From positions 245,814-309,813 of the forward strand of contig NZ_JPIK01000012.1 in the NCBI RefSeq assembly GCF_000717475.1: DNA of 64,000 nucleotides, given 5' to 3'. The DNA is from Desulfonatronum thiodismutans. Lineage in GTDB: Bacteria; Desulfobacterota; Desulfovibrionia; Desulfovibrionales; Desulfonatronaceae. Position numbers and translations under genes: made by a program. A model generated the notes under the pieces. The model did not search any database and had not been told where the DNA came from. It saw only the letters and a list, made by a program, of their open reading frames with translations. Shown piece after piece: positions 1-11,260 of this stretch (the first letter of the stretch is position 1; every line of letters starts with the position of its first letter).

Positions 1-44
1 CCTGGGCGGTTTTCTTTTTGATAGATAAGTTGAAAGGTCGGGGT

Positions 45-374
45 CTACCAGTCGCGCTGCCTGCCGCCGCCGCCACCGGAGCGTCGGCCTTTGCCGCCGC
101 CTCCGCCGTCAAAGCGAGGACGATCTTCCCGAGGGCGAGCCACATTCACCGTCAGGGGGCGTCCTTGATAATCAGTTCCGTGAAACAGATCGATGGCCTT
201 CTGAGCGTCGTCGTCGGAACTCATTTCCACAAAGCCGAAGCCCTTGGAACGTCCAGAGTCGCGGTCCTTGATGACGGCGACGGATTGTACCGAGCCTGCA
301 TCCGAGAATAGAGCGTGCAGATCGTCTTCGGTGGTCGAATAGGAAAGGTTGCCGACGTACAGTTTGTTGTCCAT
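45..374 (-). CDS. RRM-type RNA-binding protein, glycine-rich tail
   Basis: This 109-residue protein carries one RNA recognition motif over about residues 3-80: RNP2 is visible as LYVGNL and RNP1 as KGFGFVEM. A low-complexity Gly/Arg tail with RGG-like character follows and the protein ends in QRDW. Bacterial proteins of this layout are single-stranded RNA binders often linked to cold or stress responses, and they act in the cytoplasm. It stands alone downstream of the tRNA cluster with a long leader containing two hairpins, which suggests control at the RNA level (inference). Family assignment is secure; targets are unknown. Confidence 0.93.
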   Translation of the reverse strand: MDNKLYVGNLSYSTTEDDLHALFSDAGSVQSVAVIKDRDSGRSKGFGFVEMSSDDDAQKAIDLFHGTDYQGRPLTVNVARPREDRPRFDGGGGGKGRRSGGGGGRQRDW

Positions 375-680
375 GCGAGAATCTCCAGTTTACGTTAGAC
401 CGCGTGCAAGCAAGCAAGACCGGTCGCCCGACAGCGGGCCGCTTTTCAATGTTGTCCTCTCCGCCAAGCCTCAAACCTCAGGAGCAAGTCTTTATTCGGC
501 CCGAATCCGGAAAAACTTCCGGAAGCCTCGAGCCGGGAAGATCGGGCGTGGCTCCCGATCTTCGCACTCCTGATTCCCCGGCTACTTGAAAACAAGCAAA
601 GGCACAAGGGGCAAAGCCGCCCGGAGATCGAAAAAATGTGTTTTGGGGATAGAAAAGAGCGGATGCGAAGATGCGCCAAC
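375..680 (-). other. Leader region of the RRM gene with two hairpins
   Basis: No gene is credible in these 306 bases. Reading on the minus strand they form the leader of the RRM gene. A perfect 10-bp stem lies at 537-546 paired with 554-563 (7-nt loop), and a smaller CCGGAA...TTCCGG stem lies at about 508-523. Neither is followed by a T-run in the minus direction, so they look like mRNA leader structures rather than terminators. Confidence 0.45.
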
Positions 681-711
681 AAAAAAGGCCGGGAGAAAAC
701 TCCCGGCCTTT
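681..711 (-). terminator. Intrinsic terminator of the tRNA-Val/tRNA-Asp transcript
   Basis: A perfect 12-bp stem at 684-695 and 700-711 has an AAAA/TTTT loop. On the minus strand it is followed by a T6 run at 681-686. It lies 28 bases downstream of tRNA-Asp, the expected position for a rho-independent terminator. Confidence 0.9.
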
Positions 712-739
712 AGAGCAAGCCCTTTCGGGCTTTGAATTC

Positions 740-816
740 TGGCGGGGCCGACGGGACTTGAACCCGCGCCCTCCGACGTGACAGGCCGGCGTTATAACCA
801 GCTTAACTACGGCCCC
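740..816 (-). tRNA. tRNA-Asp (GUC)
   Basis: A 77-nt cloverleaf on the minus strand with acceptor GGGGCCG/CGGCCCC, discriminator G and encoded CCA. The anticodon loop reads CTGTCAC (anticodon GTC), and the T-loop is TTCAAGT. It is paired in tandem with tRNA-Val 9 bases upstream and shares its promoter and terminator. Confidence 0.97.
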
Positions 817-825
817 GCATTTGTA

Positions 826-901
826 TGGTGGGCGGAACAGGGATCGAACCTGTGACCCTCGGCTTGTAAGGCCGATGCTCTCCCAGCTGAGCTATCCGCC
901 C
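826..901 (-). tRNA. tRNA-Val (UAC)
   Basis: A 76-nt cloverleaf on the minus strand with acceptor GGGCGGA/TCCGCCC, discriminator A and encoded CCA. The anticodon loop contains TAC and the T-loop is TTCGATC. It is the first gene of a two-tRNA unit with tRNA-Asp. Confidence 0.97.
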
Positions 902-922
902 ATCCCGCCCTGAAGGAATCGG

Positions 923-951
923 TGTTTATGCGGGAAGGGAAAAAATGTCAA
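923..951 (-). promoter_or_regulatory. Sigma-70 promoter of the tRNA-Val/tRNA-Asp operon
   Basis: On the minus strand TTGACA (946-951) is separated by exactly 17 nt from TAAACA (923-928). The -10 box ends 21 bases before the 5' end of tRNA-Val. The consensus -35, ideal spacing and stable-RNA context support the call. Confidence 0.8.
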
Positions 952-1018
952 TGGTCTTTGATGGGTTTTATTTCTGAGAACTGAAATAACGCACAACGAC
1001 TGATCCTCATCGTCCATC

Positions 1019-1975
1019 CTAACCGGTGCCCTCGAACAGTACGGTGGACAGATACCGCTCTCCGGCATCGGGCAGAATAACCACCATGGTTTTGCCTTCG
1101 AATTCCGGCTGGGTGGACAGGCGGGCCGCGGCGGCCACGGCGGCGCCGCAGGAGATGCCGCAGAGCAGGCCTTCTTCCAGGGCCAGGCGGCGGGCGAATT
1201 CCACGGCTTCCATGCTTTCCACCGTTTCCACCCTGTCCACCACGGACAGGTCCAGGGTCTTGGGGATGAATCCCGCGCCGATGCCCTGGATTTTGTGCGG
1301 GCCGGGCTTGAGTTCCTCCCCGGCCAGGGTCTGGGAAATCACCGGGCTTTCCTTGGGCTCCACGGCCACGGATAGGATTTCCTTGCCTTTCTGGTGCTTG
1401 ATGAACCGGGAGATGCCGCTGATGGTTCCGCCGGTACCCACGCCGGAGACCAGGACGTCGATCTCTCCGTCTGTATCGTTCCAGATTTCCGGCCCGGTGG
1501 TGACCTCGTGAATGGCCGGATTGGCCGGGTTCATGAACTGTTGCGGCAGAAACCAGCGCTGGGGATCTTCCGCGGCCAGGGCTTCGGCCCGGGCCACGGC
1601 TCCCTTCATGCCTTCCGGCCCCGGGGTCAGGATCAGCTTCGCGCCGAACGCGGCCAGAACCCGCCGTCGCTCTACGCTCATGGTCTCGGGCATGGTCAGA
1701 GTCAGCTTGTAGCCCTTGGCCGCGCAGACGTAGGCCAGGGCGATGCCGGTGTTGCCGCTGGTGGGCTCGATGATTTCCGTGTTTGGTCCCAGCAGGCCGC
1801 GCTTCTCCGCGTCCCAGATCATGGACGCGCCGATGCGGCATTTGACCGAATAGGCCGGGTTACGGCCCTCGACCTTGGCCAGAACCGTGACCTTCTTGTT
1901 GGGGATGATCCGTTGCAGCCGGACCAGGGGCGTATTGCCGATGGACAAGGAATTGTCGTCATAAATGCGGGCCAT
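1019..1975 (-). CDS. cysK: Cysteine synthase (O-acetylserine sulfhydrylase)
   Basis: This 318-residue PLP-dependent enzyme of the CysK/CysM family makes cysteine from O-acetylserine and sulfide. The PLP lysine sits in SVKCRIG near residue 45, the substrate-binding loop PTSGNTG near residue 70, and the Gly-rich phosphate-binding stretch [10 protein letters not shown] near residue 178. The length is normal for the family. The start has a strong GGAGG-type ribosome site. It lies just downstream of metY and the Rrf2 regulator, forming a sulfur-assimilation group probably under that regulator. CysM cannot be excluded from motifs alone. Confidence 0.95.
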   Translation of the reverse strand: MARIYDDNSLSIGNTPLVRLQRIIPNKKVTVLAKVEGRNPAYSVKCRIGASMIWDAEKRGLLGPNTEIIEPTSGNTGIALAYVCAAKGYKLTLTMPETMSVERRRVLAAFGAKLILTPGPEGMKGAVARAEALAAEDPQRWFLPQQFMNPANPAIHEVTTGPEIWNDTDGEIDVLVSGVGTGGTISGISRFIKHQKGKEILSVAVEPKESPVISQTLAGEELKPGPHKIQGIGAGFIPKTLDLSVVDRVETVESMEAVEFARRLALEEGLLCGISCGAAVAAAARLSTQPEFEGKTMVVILPDAGERYLSTVLFEGTG

Positions 1976-1999
1976 GATGTTCCTCCGGTGAGGGATGTT

Positions 2000-3789
<1,790 letters not shown>

Positions 3790-3801
3790 GGAGTGGGGTT
3801 A

Positions 3802-3824
3802 ATGTCTACGAATATAATAGACAT
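3802..3824. promoter_or_regulatory. Inverted-repeat operator upstream of the Rrf2 gene
   Basis: ATGTCTA (3802-3808) and TAGACAT (3818-3824) form a perfect 7-bp inverted repeat with a 9-bp AT-rich spacer. On the minus strand the spacer and right arm contain TATTAT, a reasonable -10 box for the Rrf2 gene that starts 13 bases downstream. Dyads of this size are typical Rrf2 operators. Confidence 0.6.
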
Positions 3825-3906
3825 AGTTGAGAAATGGGGCGACGTCAAGCCCTGGTTTGAATGGTCGAGGTTGGTCCTCTGTGTGGGCTTATGAGCTGGG
3901 ACTTAT

Positions 3907-5490
3907 TTAGACTTGACCTGATTCTGTCGCATGACCGCCATACCCTCCGCCTCCGGGCGTCTCCACGCGCACGGCGTCTCCAGCGGCGACCTGGGTGGAG
4001 AACTTGCCGGGCATGACTGTCGGGACGCCGTCCTGGATCAGGATGTTCCGGCCAGGGGCGCCCGTTTGGCCGCCTTGGACCCCGTAGGGGCCTCGGGTGC
4101 GGCGTTCGGCCAGGACCGTGACCTCGGCCGGGGCTTCCAGGACGATCTCCCGGACCAGGCCGTTGCCCCCAGGCATCCGGCCGGCCCCGCCGGAGCCGCG
4201 GCGGATCGAATATTCCGTGACCAGAAAAGGATAGGCGTACTCCAGGGCCTCCACCGGGGTGTTCAGGGTGTTGGTCATGTGGGCGTGGACCGCGGACGCG
4301 CCGGGAACATGCCGGGACGCACCCATGCCTCCGGCCAGGGTTTCGTAGTAGGCGAAGGGTCGGTCGCGGCGCGGGTCGTGTCCGCCGATGGAGATGTTGT
4401 TCATGGTCCCCTGGCTGGCCGCGGGGATGGTTTCGGGCAGGGCCTGGGCCAGGGCGCCGAGGATCACGTCCACGATTCGCTGGGAGGTCTCCACGTTGCC
4501 TCCGGCCACGGCGGACGGAAACAGGGCGTCCACCACGGACCCGGGCCGGGTGATCACTTCGAGGGGACGCAGGCATCCGGCATTGGCCGGGATGGATTCC
4601 CGAACCAGGCAGCGGAACACGTACAAACAGGCGGACAGGGTGATTGCCCGGACGGCGTTGACCGGCCCGGGGACCTGATCGTCGGAGGCACTGAAGTCCA
4701 GCACGACGCGACCTCCGTCCGCGGTCAGCTCCAGGCGGATGGCGATGTCTTCCCGGCCCAGCCCGTCCCCGTCCAGCCTGTCCTCGAAGCGGTAGGTTCC
4801 CGCTGGAATCCGGGCCACGGCCTCGCGGGTCATGGTTTCAGCGTAGTCGTTCAGGGCGCGGGCGTAGAAGCGTACGGTTTCCGGGTCGTACTTGGCCAAC
4901 AGTTCCTGGGCTCGGCGTACTCCGGTCATGTTGGCCATGACTTGTGCCGAGAAGTCGCCCTCCCGTTCTTGAGGCGTGCGGACGTTGTTCAGAAAAAAAC
5001 GCAGGATCTTCTCGTCGATGCGTCCGGCCTCCACAAGCTTCAGCGGCGGAATGATCACCCCTTCCTGAAAGATGGAAGTGGATAGGGGCATGGACCCGGC
5101 GGCCATGCCGCCCACGTCGGCGTGGTGGGCCCGGTTGGCCACGTAGAATTCCGGCTTGTCGCCGCCTGGAGCGTAAACCGGGGCGACCAGGGTGATGTCC
5201 GGCAGGTGGGTGCCGCCCTTGAAGGGATCGTTGAGCACGACCATGTCCCCCGGGCCCATGGACTCGGCCATGGCCGCCTGCACGGACAGAGGCATGGAGC
5301 CCAGGTGCACGGGGATGTGCGCGGCCTGGGCCACCATCTCGCCTTCGGCGTCGAACAAAGCGCAGGAAAAGTCACGCCGTTCCTTGATGTTCGGGGAATA
5401 GGCCGTGCGCATCAGGGCCATGCCCATTTCCTCGGCAATGGAGGAGAAGCGGTTCTTGAACACTTCCAGCAGGATTGGGTTGAGGGTCAT
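3907..5490 (-). CDS. Hydantoinase B / oxoprolinase-family protein
   Basis: A 527-residue HyuB-type protein, the beta subunit of ATP-dependent hydantoinase, acetone carboxylase or oxoprolinase-like enzymes. The N-terminus [20 protein letters not shown] and the stretch [18 protein letters not shown] with HHADVGG (about residues 90-135) are family hallmarks. The C-terminal GGGGYG is also typical. The ATG at 5490 has AGAGG upstream. The usual partner HyuA is not present on either side; alr lies 55 bases upstream on the same strand. The substrate cannot be named, and the partner may be encoded elsewhere. Confidence 0.85.
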   Translation of the reverse strand: MTLNPILLEVFKNRFSSIAEEMGMALMRTAYSPNIKERRDFSCALFDAEGEMVAQAAHIPVHLGSMPLSVQAAMAESMGPGDMVVLNDPFKGGTHLPDITLVAPVYAPGGDKPEFYVANRAHHADVGGMAAGSMPLSTSIFQEGVIIPPLKLVEAGRIDEKILRFFLNNVRTPQEREGDFSAQVMANMTGVRRAQELLAKYDPETVRFYARALNDYAETMTREAVARIPAGTYRFEDRLDGDGLGREDIAIRLELTADGGRVVLDFSASDDQVPGPVNAVRAITLSACLYVFRCLVRESIPANAGCLRPLEVITRPGSVVDALFPSAVAGGNVETSQRIVDVILGALAQALPETIPAASQGTMNNISIGGHDPRRDRPFAYYETLAGGMGASRHVPGASAVHAHMTNTLNTPVEALEYAYPFLVTEYSIRRGSGGAGRMPGGNGLVREIVLEAPAEVTVLAERRTRGPYGVQGGQTGAPGRNILIQDGVPTVMPGKFSTQVAAGDAVRVETPGGGGYGGHATESGQV

Positions 5491-5545
5491 GGGTTTTCCT
5501 CTAAGGGGTGCGGCTGGGCTTGGGAATCGGATCGGCAATTCGTCG

Positions 5546-6724
5546 TCAGCGGTCCGGCATGACTCGATTTTCCGGCTTCGCAACTCCTTCGCCGGTTTCG
5601 GACGAGGCGACGTATTCCCGGGGGTTCATGCCCAGCAGACAGAAGATTTCGTACGGAATGGTCCCCCACCAGGAGGACAGGTCTTCAGGGGTGATGGAGG
5701 CCTGCCCGTCCGAACCCAACAGCACGGCCGGATCGCCGGGCGCGACGCCGGGAATGTCGGTCACGTCCACGGCGGTCATCTGCATGCACACCCGGCCGAG
5801 AATTTTGGCCCGTTGACCGTGAAGCAGCATCCAGCCCGTGTTGGACAGGCCTCGTGAATAGGCGTCCGCGTATCCGGCTCCGACGATGGCCACGGTCTTG
5901 TCCCGGTCCGCGACATAGGTTCGCCCGTAGGAGATGGACGCCCCCATGGCCAAGGGATGCACGGCCAGCACCGGGGCCTGCACGCGCATGGCCGGTCGGA
6001 GATCCCGACCCAGATGAGCCAACTCGGTGCCGTGGAAAGGGTTGGCGCCGTACAGGGCGATGCCCGGCCGCTGGCGGTCCCAGGCCAGATCCGGAAAGGC
6101 CAGCAATCCGGCGGAATTGACCAGGGAACAGCGCAGATCCGGCCAAGCGGCGTCAAAGTGATCGCGAATGCGCTGGAACCGGGCCGCTTGTTCCCGGACG
6201 AAGTCCGCCTGGTCCGGGGCGTCCGCTGTGGCCAGGTGGCTGAACAGCCATTGGGGTTGCAGCAGAGGGCAACGGGAAAGGGTTTCCAGAACCCGACCCG
6301 CGTCTTCCGCGCCGAAGCCCAGCCGGGCCATGCCGGTGTCGAACTTCAGGGCCACCACGGGTCGATGTTTTGCCCGATCGGCGGCTTCCTGGAGCCGGAT
6401 CAGCTGATCATGTCGAGCGGCTATCGGTACGATGCCTCGTTCCACCGCCTCGCGGGCTTCCTCGGGAGATTGGGGGCCCAGCAGGGCGAACACGGTCCCC
6501 TCCACCTTGGGGCGTAATCGGACCGCCTCGTCCACCGTGCCCACGGCGAAAAAATCCGCCCCACATTCAGCCAGGGCTCGGGCCACGGGAATCAGGCCGT
6601 GGCCGTAGGCGTCGGACTTGATCACGGGGATCAGGGCCGTGCCCCGAGAACGCAGGAAGCGGTGGTTGTGTCGGATGGCATCCAGGTCGATGGTGACGCG
6701 CAACAGGTTGTAGTCGATGGGCAT
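5546..6724 (-). CDS. alr: Alanine racemase
   Basis: A 392-residue fold-type III PLP racemase that interconverts L- and D-alanine for peptidoglycan. The PLP lysine lies in VIKSDAYGHG near residue 35, the catalytic tyrosine in ISYGRTYVA near residue 265, and the carboxylate-binding CMQMTAVDVTDIPG near residue 315. Length is normal. It is followed at short distance by the hydantoinase B gene, suggesting co-transcription, although the functional link is unclear. Confidence 0.95.
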   Translation of the reverse strand: MPIDYNLLRVTIDLDAIRHNHRFLRSRGTALIPVIKSDAYGHGLIPVARALAECGADFFAVGTVDEAVRLRPKVEGTVFALLGPQSPEEAREAVERGIVPIAARHDQLIRLQEAADRAKHRPVVALKFDTGMARLGFGAEDAGRVLETLSRCPLLQPQWLFSHLATADAPDQADFVREQAARFQRIRDHFDAAWPDLRCSLVNSAGLLAFPDLAWDRQRPGIALYGANPFHGTELAHLGRDLRPAMRVQAPVLAVHPLAMGASISYGRTYVADRDKTVAIVGAGYADAYSRGLSNTGWMLLHGQRAKILGRVCMQMTAVDVTDIPGVAPGDPAVLLGSDGQASITPEDLSSWWGTIPYEIFCLLGMNPREYVASSETGEGVAKPENRVMPDR

Positions 6725-6764
6725 GGTGATCTTTGGTGTGCAATCGTCCAGAATAGTAGGGCAG

Positions 6765-7304
6765 TTATTGCAATATCTCTTCTAGGGCTTGTTCCGCGAT
6801 GTCCACATCCACGGCCAGCCAGATCAATTCAATGTCCCTGGCGAGGAAATAATGGGCCTGTCCCTGTCCCAAGGCCATGTAAAAGGGAATTTCCTCCCTG
6901 GATCTGCGCATCAGGTGGGAAAAGCCGTGACCCTCCTTGCCCATGATCCGGGCCATCTCCTCCATGTCCTTCACGGCCCGTGCCGGATCTTCGTACAGGG
7001 AGACGTAGTACGTGGCCGATCCCCGCAAGCCCTGGTACGTGGCGATGAAATTGTCCTGGGTGGCCACGTCGCCGTGATGCATCCGGTCGATGATTTTGGC
7101 GGCCTCGGCCCCGTCGAGCAGATTGATCAGCGTCATTCCGGCGATGCTTCGGGGGATGAACTCAGGGGCGGCGACTTCCGGATCGTCGGCTTGTTCCGCC
7201 GTCACCGGGTTCGCCGTGAAGGCCGTGATCAGGGCGAGCAGGGCGAGGGCCGCGGAGGCCCGGTACATGAAGGATTTGATGGAAAAACGAGGATGGAACC
7301 GCAT
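6765..7304 (-). CDS. Secreted protein of unknown function
   Basis: A 179-residue protein with an N-terminal signal peptide: a basic start, then a hydrophobic run YRASAALALLALITAF, with cleavage likely near VTAEQ around residue 36. The mature part is mixed helix/strand with no cysteines and no recognisable catalytic motif. It lies between alr and another unknown gene on the same strand. I do not recognise the family. Confidence 0.7.
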   Translation of the reverse strand: MRFHPRFSIKSFMYRASAALALLALITAFTANPVTAEQADDPEVAAPEFIPRSIAGMTLINLLDGAEAAKIIDRMHHGDVATQDNFIATYQGLRGSATYYVSLYEDPARAVKDMEEMARIMGKEGHGFSHLMRRSREEIPFYMALGQGQAHYFLARDIELIWLAVDVDIAEQALEEILQ

Positions 7305-7382
7305 GGCGAATCCCCTTGTTTGTTGGTGGGTTGATCGGGTGTGCCGCGAAGAGGCCGAAGTTCGGGCCTCTTCGCGGGAACG

Positions 7383-7754
7383 TCAGTTCTTGACCGTCAC
7401 CTCGACGACGTTTTGGCGAGCGATGCTGATTTCCCGGCCTCCCTCCTGCTTGACGAAAACGTGCATGAAGCCCATGACCTCATACTCGCCGTCTTCCAGG
7501 ACGGTGGTGTCCCAGCGGACCGGAAAGAACGCCTCCTGATCCTCGGACTCTCCGATCTTGACCCAGGTGGCTTCGCCTTTTTTCCTGTAGTACCAAGGGT
7601 TGGTGATCCGGCTCACCGGCCCCTTGATGTTCAGCTTCTCCAATTGCTTGGTCAGCAAATCCCTGTCCAGGTCTTCGCGCAGCAGGATCGTGCCGGAGTA
7701 GACCTGAGACACCTCGGTGGGCACGATGAAGATTGGTCCCCAGTTGTACGACAT
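7383..7754 (-). CDS. Conserved hypothetical beta-rich protein
   Basis: A 123-residue cytoplasmic-looking protein with no signal or membrane segment. Its alternating hydrophobic pattern and aromatic-rich centre (ITNPWYYRKKGEATWVKIG) suggest a small beta-sandwich. It ends with a strand, ISIARQNVVEVTVKN. It is preceded by a good AGGAGG ribosome site. No family was recognised; location between a secreted protein and an anion permease gives no clear role. Confidence 0.65.
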   Translation of the reverse strand: MSYNWGPIFIVPTEVSQVYSGTILLREDLDRDLLTKQLEKLNIKGPVSRITNPWYYRKKGEATWVKIGESEDQEAFFPVRWDTTVLEDGEYEVMGFMHVFVKQEGGREISIARQNVVEVTVKN

Positions 7755-7879
7755 GATGCGCCTCCTTTGAGCTCGATGCTTGAGCGGATTGTCGCGGATC
7801 GACCGGTCGCTCGGAAGAGTATGGGTACATTTTTTCGTTATCCGACTCTATCCAGCAAGGCAACCGACTTCAATGGAAA

Positions 7880-10258
7880 CTACGCCGGAAAAAGGATCGG
7901 CAGCAGCCAGACGCAGACCACCATGGAGATGATGGTCAGGGGGACGCCCAGTTTCATGTAGTCCACGAAACGGTAGCCGCCAGGACTCATCACCAGCAGA
8001 TGGGCCGGGTGGGACAGCGGGCTGGCGAAGCTGGAGGAGGCGGACATGGCCACGGTCATCATCAAGAGTTGAGGGGAAATGCCCATCGCCTCGGCGGTGG
8101 TCAGGGCCACCGGGGCCATCAGGACCACCAGGGCCGCGGTGGGAATGACCTGGGTGCCGAGCACCGTGACCAGGAACAGGGCCGCCACCACCCAGCGGGG
8201 GCCGAAGTCGCCGACCACGGCGAGCAGAGCCTCGGCCCCCATCTGGGCCGCGCCGGTGTTTTCCACGGCCACGCCCAGAGGCAGCATGCAGGCGATCAGA
8301 AAGACGACCTTCCACTCAATGGCCCGGTAGGCCTCGTCCATGCTGATGCATTTCAGAAGGACCATCAGGGTCGAACCCACCAGCGCGGCGATGGCAATGG
8401 GCAGCAGCCCGAAAATGGCGCTGAGCACCACGCAGAGCATGATCAACGCGGCGACGGGGGCCTTTTCCAAGCGCGGGGCCTGGGCCGCGGACTGGTCGAG
8501 GACGAGAAAGTCCGGGTTGCGGGCAATGGCCTCCAGACTGCGCCGGGAGCCGTGGACCAGCAAGGCGTCTCCAAATTGAAGAGGCAGGTCCTGCAATCCG
8601 GTCCGATGGGCCCGGCCCTTGCGCCAGACGGCCAGGACGCTGACCCCGTACTGATCCCGAAACATCAAATCGGCCAGGGTCTTTCCGGCCAGAGAAGTCC
8701 GCGGTGAAAGCAGGACTTCGGTCACGGCCACCTGTTGGGATTCCAGCTCGGCCAGCAATTCCGGATTTTGTTCGGCGATGGCGAGTTCCTGCAAGCCTTG
8801 CAGCAGTTCCAGGTCTCGTTCCGTGCCTTGCAGGACGAGCAAGTCGCCTGGACGGACGATTTCAGTGGCCGCGGGCATGCAGACCATGGCGTCGTCCCGC
8901 AGGATGCTGACCACGGTCAGACCGAAGGCGTTGCCCAACCGGCTGTCCATCAGATCCCGTCCGGCCAGTACGGAACCCTCCGGCACCCGCACGGCCAGAA
9001 AGTGGACGTCCCCGCCCGGAAGTTCGTCCGAATTTTCCTTGGAAACTCCCCTCAGATTTCGCAAGGGGCCGGTCTGAATCGGGATCGGGTCCGTGATGAT
9101 CCCGCTTTGAACCAACTTGTCCAGGGGCTCCCGCTCTCCTTGGAGTAAGAGGCGGTCTCCCGGAGTGAAGCGGTGATATTGTGGATGCTTGAGAGTCCGG
9201 CCCTCGGCCGTGCGAACGCGCAGCACCTGGACCAGATGCTCTCGGCGCAGGCCGCTTTGGGCCAGGGTCGTGCCGACCAGAGGGGACTGCTCGCCGACAT
9301 GGCCTTCGACAATGGCCGTGCGCTCGCAAAACAGGGCATCCAGACGGCCAAGCGGCTCCACTCGCAGATGTTGATCACCCTGGAATCGTTGAAGCTGTTC
9401 CGGCTGCCCATGTACGATGACCGTGTCTGCGGCCTGGAGCATGTCCGTGGCTCTGGGCGCCAGCATCAACACTCCCTTGCGTTGCAGGGCCACCACGGTC
9501 AGGTACAGGGCCGAGCCGATCCGGCTTTCGGCCAAGGTGCGGCCATCCAGGGGAGAACCGGCCGGAATGGTGATGGCGAAGACATGGGAGTCCATCTCAT
9601 AGGAAGCTCCGGAAGACCGATCCCCACGGCCCGCCGCGGATGGTCCGGGCTTGTGAATCGGCAGCATCCGGCGGCCGATGAGCACCACGAAGATGATCCC
9701 GGCCGCGACGATGGCCGCGGTGATGGGGGTGAAGTCCAGCAGGGCGAATGGCGCGTAACCGGCGTTGCGCAGGGCGTCCGTGGCCAGGATGTTGGGCGGG
9801 GTGGATATCCCGGTGAACGGTCCGCCCAAAAGACAGCCCAGGGCCAGGGGCATCAGCAGCCTTGACGGCGGACGACCGCTGCGCCGGGCCAGTTCCATGG
9901 TCGCGGGCAACAAAATCGCGGCCACGGTGACCGTGTTGATCAGGGCGGAAAGCAGGCTCGCGGCCACCATCAGGGCGATGATCAGCACGGCCTCGCTGCC
10001 TTTGGCAAAGCGTTGCAACGGTTGTCCGAGCTGATGGGCCACGCCGGTACGGGTCAACCCGGCGGACAGGATGAACATGGCCCAGACCGTGACCACGGCC
10101 GGGCTGCTGAAGCCGGCCAGAGCGTCTTGCGGTGAGACGAGACCGGTCAGGGCCAGGGCGGACAGCACCAGCAACCCCACCAGATCCACCCGCAGCCACC
10201 CGGCGATGAACACCACCAGGGCCGCCGCGATGATCGTTGTCAGTAGAAAGAGATCCAT
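7880..10258 (-). CDS. SLC13/DASS-type anion permease with RCK_C (TrkA-C) domains
   Basis: A 792-residue inner-membrane transporter. About six hydrophobic segments occupy residues 1-210, followed by a soluble block of several TrkA-C type repeats (about residues 215-590). A second membrane half follows, from about 605 to the end. This split layout is typical of the SLC13-related family of sodium-coupled carboxylate or sulfate carriers. The repeated gate-like phrases (SPLDGRTLAESRIG, SVLAGRDLMDSRLG, TSLAGKTLADLMFRD) mark successive RCK_C units. In a sulfate reducer, sulfate or a dicarboxylate is a plausible substrate, but the sequence does not decide. Confidence 0.88.
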   Translation of the reverse strand: MDLFLLTTIIAAALVVFIAGWLRVDLVGLLVLSALALTGLVSPQDALAGFSSPAVVTVWAMFILSAGLTRTGVAHQLGQPLQRFAKGSEAVLIIALMVAASLLSALINTVTVAAILLPATMELARRSGRPPSRLLMPLALGCLLGGPFTGISTPPNILATDALRNAGYAPFALLDFTPITAAIVAAGIIFVVLIGRRMLPIHKPGPSAAGRGDRSSGASYEMDSHVFAITIPAGSPLDGRTLAESRIGSALYLTVVALQRKGVLMLAPRATDMLQAADTVIVHGQPEQLQRFQGDQHLRVEPLGRLDALFCERTAIVEGHVGEQSPLVGTTLAQSGLRREHLVQVLRVRTAEGRTLKHPQYHRFTPGDRLLLQGEREPLDKLVQSGIITDPIPIQTGPLRNLRGVSKENSDELPGGDVHFLAVRVPEGSVLAGRDLMDSRLGNAFGLTVVSILRDDAMVCMPAATEIVRPGDLLVLQGTERDLELLQGLQELAIAEQNPELLAELESQQVAVTEVLLSPRTSLAGKTLADLMFRDQYGVSVLAVWRKGRAHRTGLQDLPLQFGDALLVHGSRRSLEAIARNPDFLVLDQSAAQAPRLEKAPVAALIMLCVVLSAIFGLLPIAIAALVGSTLMVLLKCISMDEAYRAIEWKVVFLIACMLPLGVAVENTGAAQMGAEALLAVVGDFGPRWVVAALFLVTVLGTQVIPTAALVVLMAPVALTTAEAMGISPQLLMMTVAMSASSSFASPLSHPAHLLVMSPGGYRFVDYMKLGVPLTIISMVVCVWLLPILFPA

Positions 10259-10285
10259 GGCGTAACGTGTTCCTTGAAGAGTATT

Positions 10286-11248
10286 TCAGAGCGCGGGAGC
10301 GTCGTTGTCCGGTCGGTGTCCAGCCAGGTCGCGGGTCGCCTCGATCAGCGCCTCCATGGAGAGCTTGGGCGGCAGCGCCCATGGTGAGGGCCAGTTTGGG
10401 GGTAGATGAAATTCCTGGCCGGGCCAGGCGATATGCCAGGCATGGAGCAGCATGCCGCCGGGGCGGGGCGGCCCCCCGTATTTGACGTCTCCGACCAGAG
10501 GATGACCGCGGGAAGCCAGTTGCACCCGGATCTGATGGGTGCGTCCGGTCAGCGGCGCGACCAGGACCAGGGCGGCGTCCTGAGACTGGAAGAGAGTTTG
10601 GATCAGGGTGTGGGTGGGTTTGCCCGCGCCGACCCGCATTTTTTCACCGAGGCCCGTCCGTACTTTGGACGTCTGGTCCCGCAACAGCAAGGGTTCGCCC
10701 CACGCGGGGCTTCCCTGGACCCAGGCCAGATAGGTTTTGCGGACCTTTTCGGAGCGCCACAGGTCTTGCAGGGCTTGGAGCCGGGAGTAGGTCTTGGCCA
10801 CGACCAGCAGACCCGAAGTGTCCCGATCCAGGCGGTGAACCAGGGCGGGCTTCCAGAGGTGTTCCGCGAAACGGGAGGTCAGACGGCTCGCGATGCTGTC
10901 CTGGTGGCCGGTTCCGGCATGGACCGGGAGGCCTTTGGGTTTGGCCAGCACGAGCAGGTCGCGGTCTTCATGCACCACGTCGAGATGGAGGGCTTCGGGA
11001 CAGTCGGGAACCTGGGTGACGGACGATCCTGTCTCCGGGAGGTCATGGGGTGGAACGCGGATGCGCTGCTGCGCGTCCAGACGGGTCCCGGGCTTGGCCC
11101 GGGACCCGTCCACGCGGATTTGCCCGGTGCGGATCCAACGCTGCAAGGCCGAAGCCGGGATGGCTCCGGCCAAGCGGCGTTGAAGGAACTGAAGGAGCTT
11201 CTGACCGGCTTCGGGTTCGCTCACCGTCCAGATTTGGACTCCCGGCAT
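10286..11248 (-). CDS. RluC/RluD-family rRNA pseudouridine synthase
   Basis: A 320-residue protein with an N-terminal S4 RNA-binding domain (about residues 15-65) and an RsuA/RluA catalytic domain. The catalytic aspartate lies in VHRLDRDTSGLLVVAK near residue 140. PLTGRTHQIRVQLASRGHPLVGD marks the C-terminal half of the fold. It modifies uridines in 23S rRNA or tRNA; the exact target cannot be assigned between RluC, RluD and RluA types. It lies 27 bases downstream of the SLC13 gene start, on the same strand. Confidence 0.92.
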   Translation of the reverse strand: MPGVQIWTVSEPEAGQKLLQFLQRRLAGAIPASALQRWIRTGQIRVDGSRAKPGTRLDAQQRIRVPPHDLPETGSSVTQVPDCPEALHLDVVHEDRDLLVLAKPKGLPVHAGTGHQDSIASRLTSRFAEHLWKPALVHRLDRDTSGLLVVAKTYSRLQALQDLWRSEKVRKTYLAWVQGSPAWGEPLLLRDQTSKVRTGLGEKMRVGAGKPTHTLIQTLFQSQDAALVLVAPLTGRTHQIRVQLASRGHPLVGDVKYGGPPRPGGMLLHAWHIAWPGQEFHLPPNWPSPWALPPKLSMEALIEATRDLAGHRPDNDAPAL

Positions 11249-11260
11249 CGCGAACCGGGA

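Noticed and set aside
3845..4576. An Arg/Pro/Gly-rich minus-strand frame overlapping the hydantoinase gene.
   Set aside because: It is a shadow of the hyuB reading frame with no motif or start signal.
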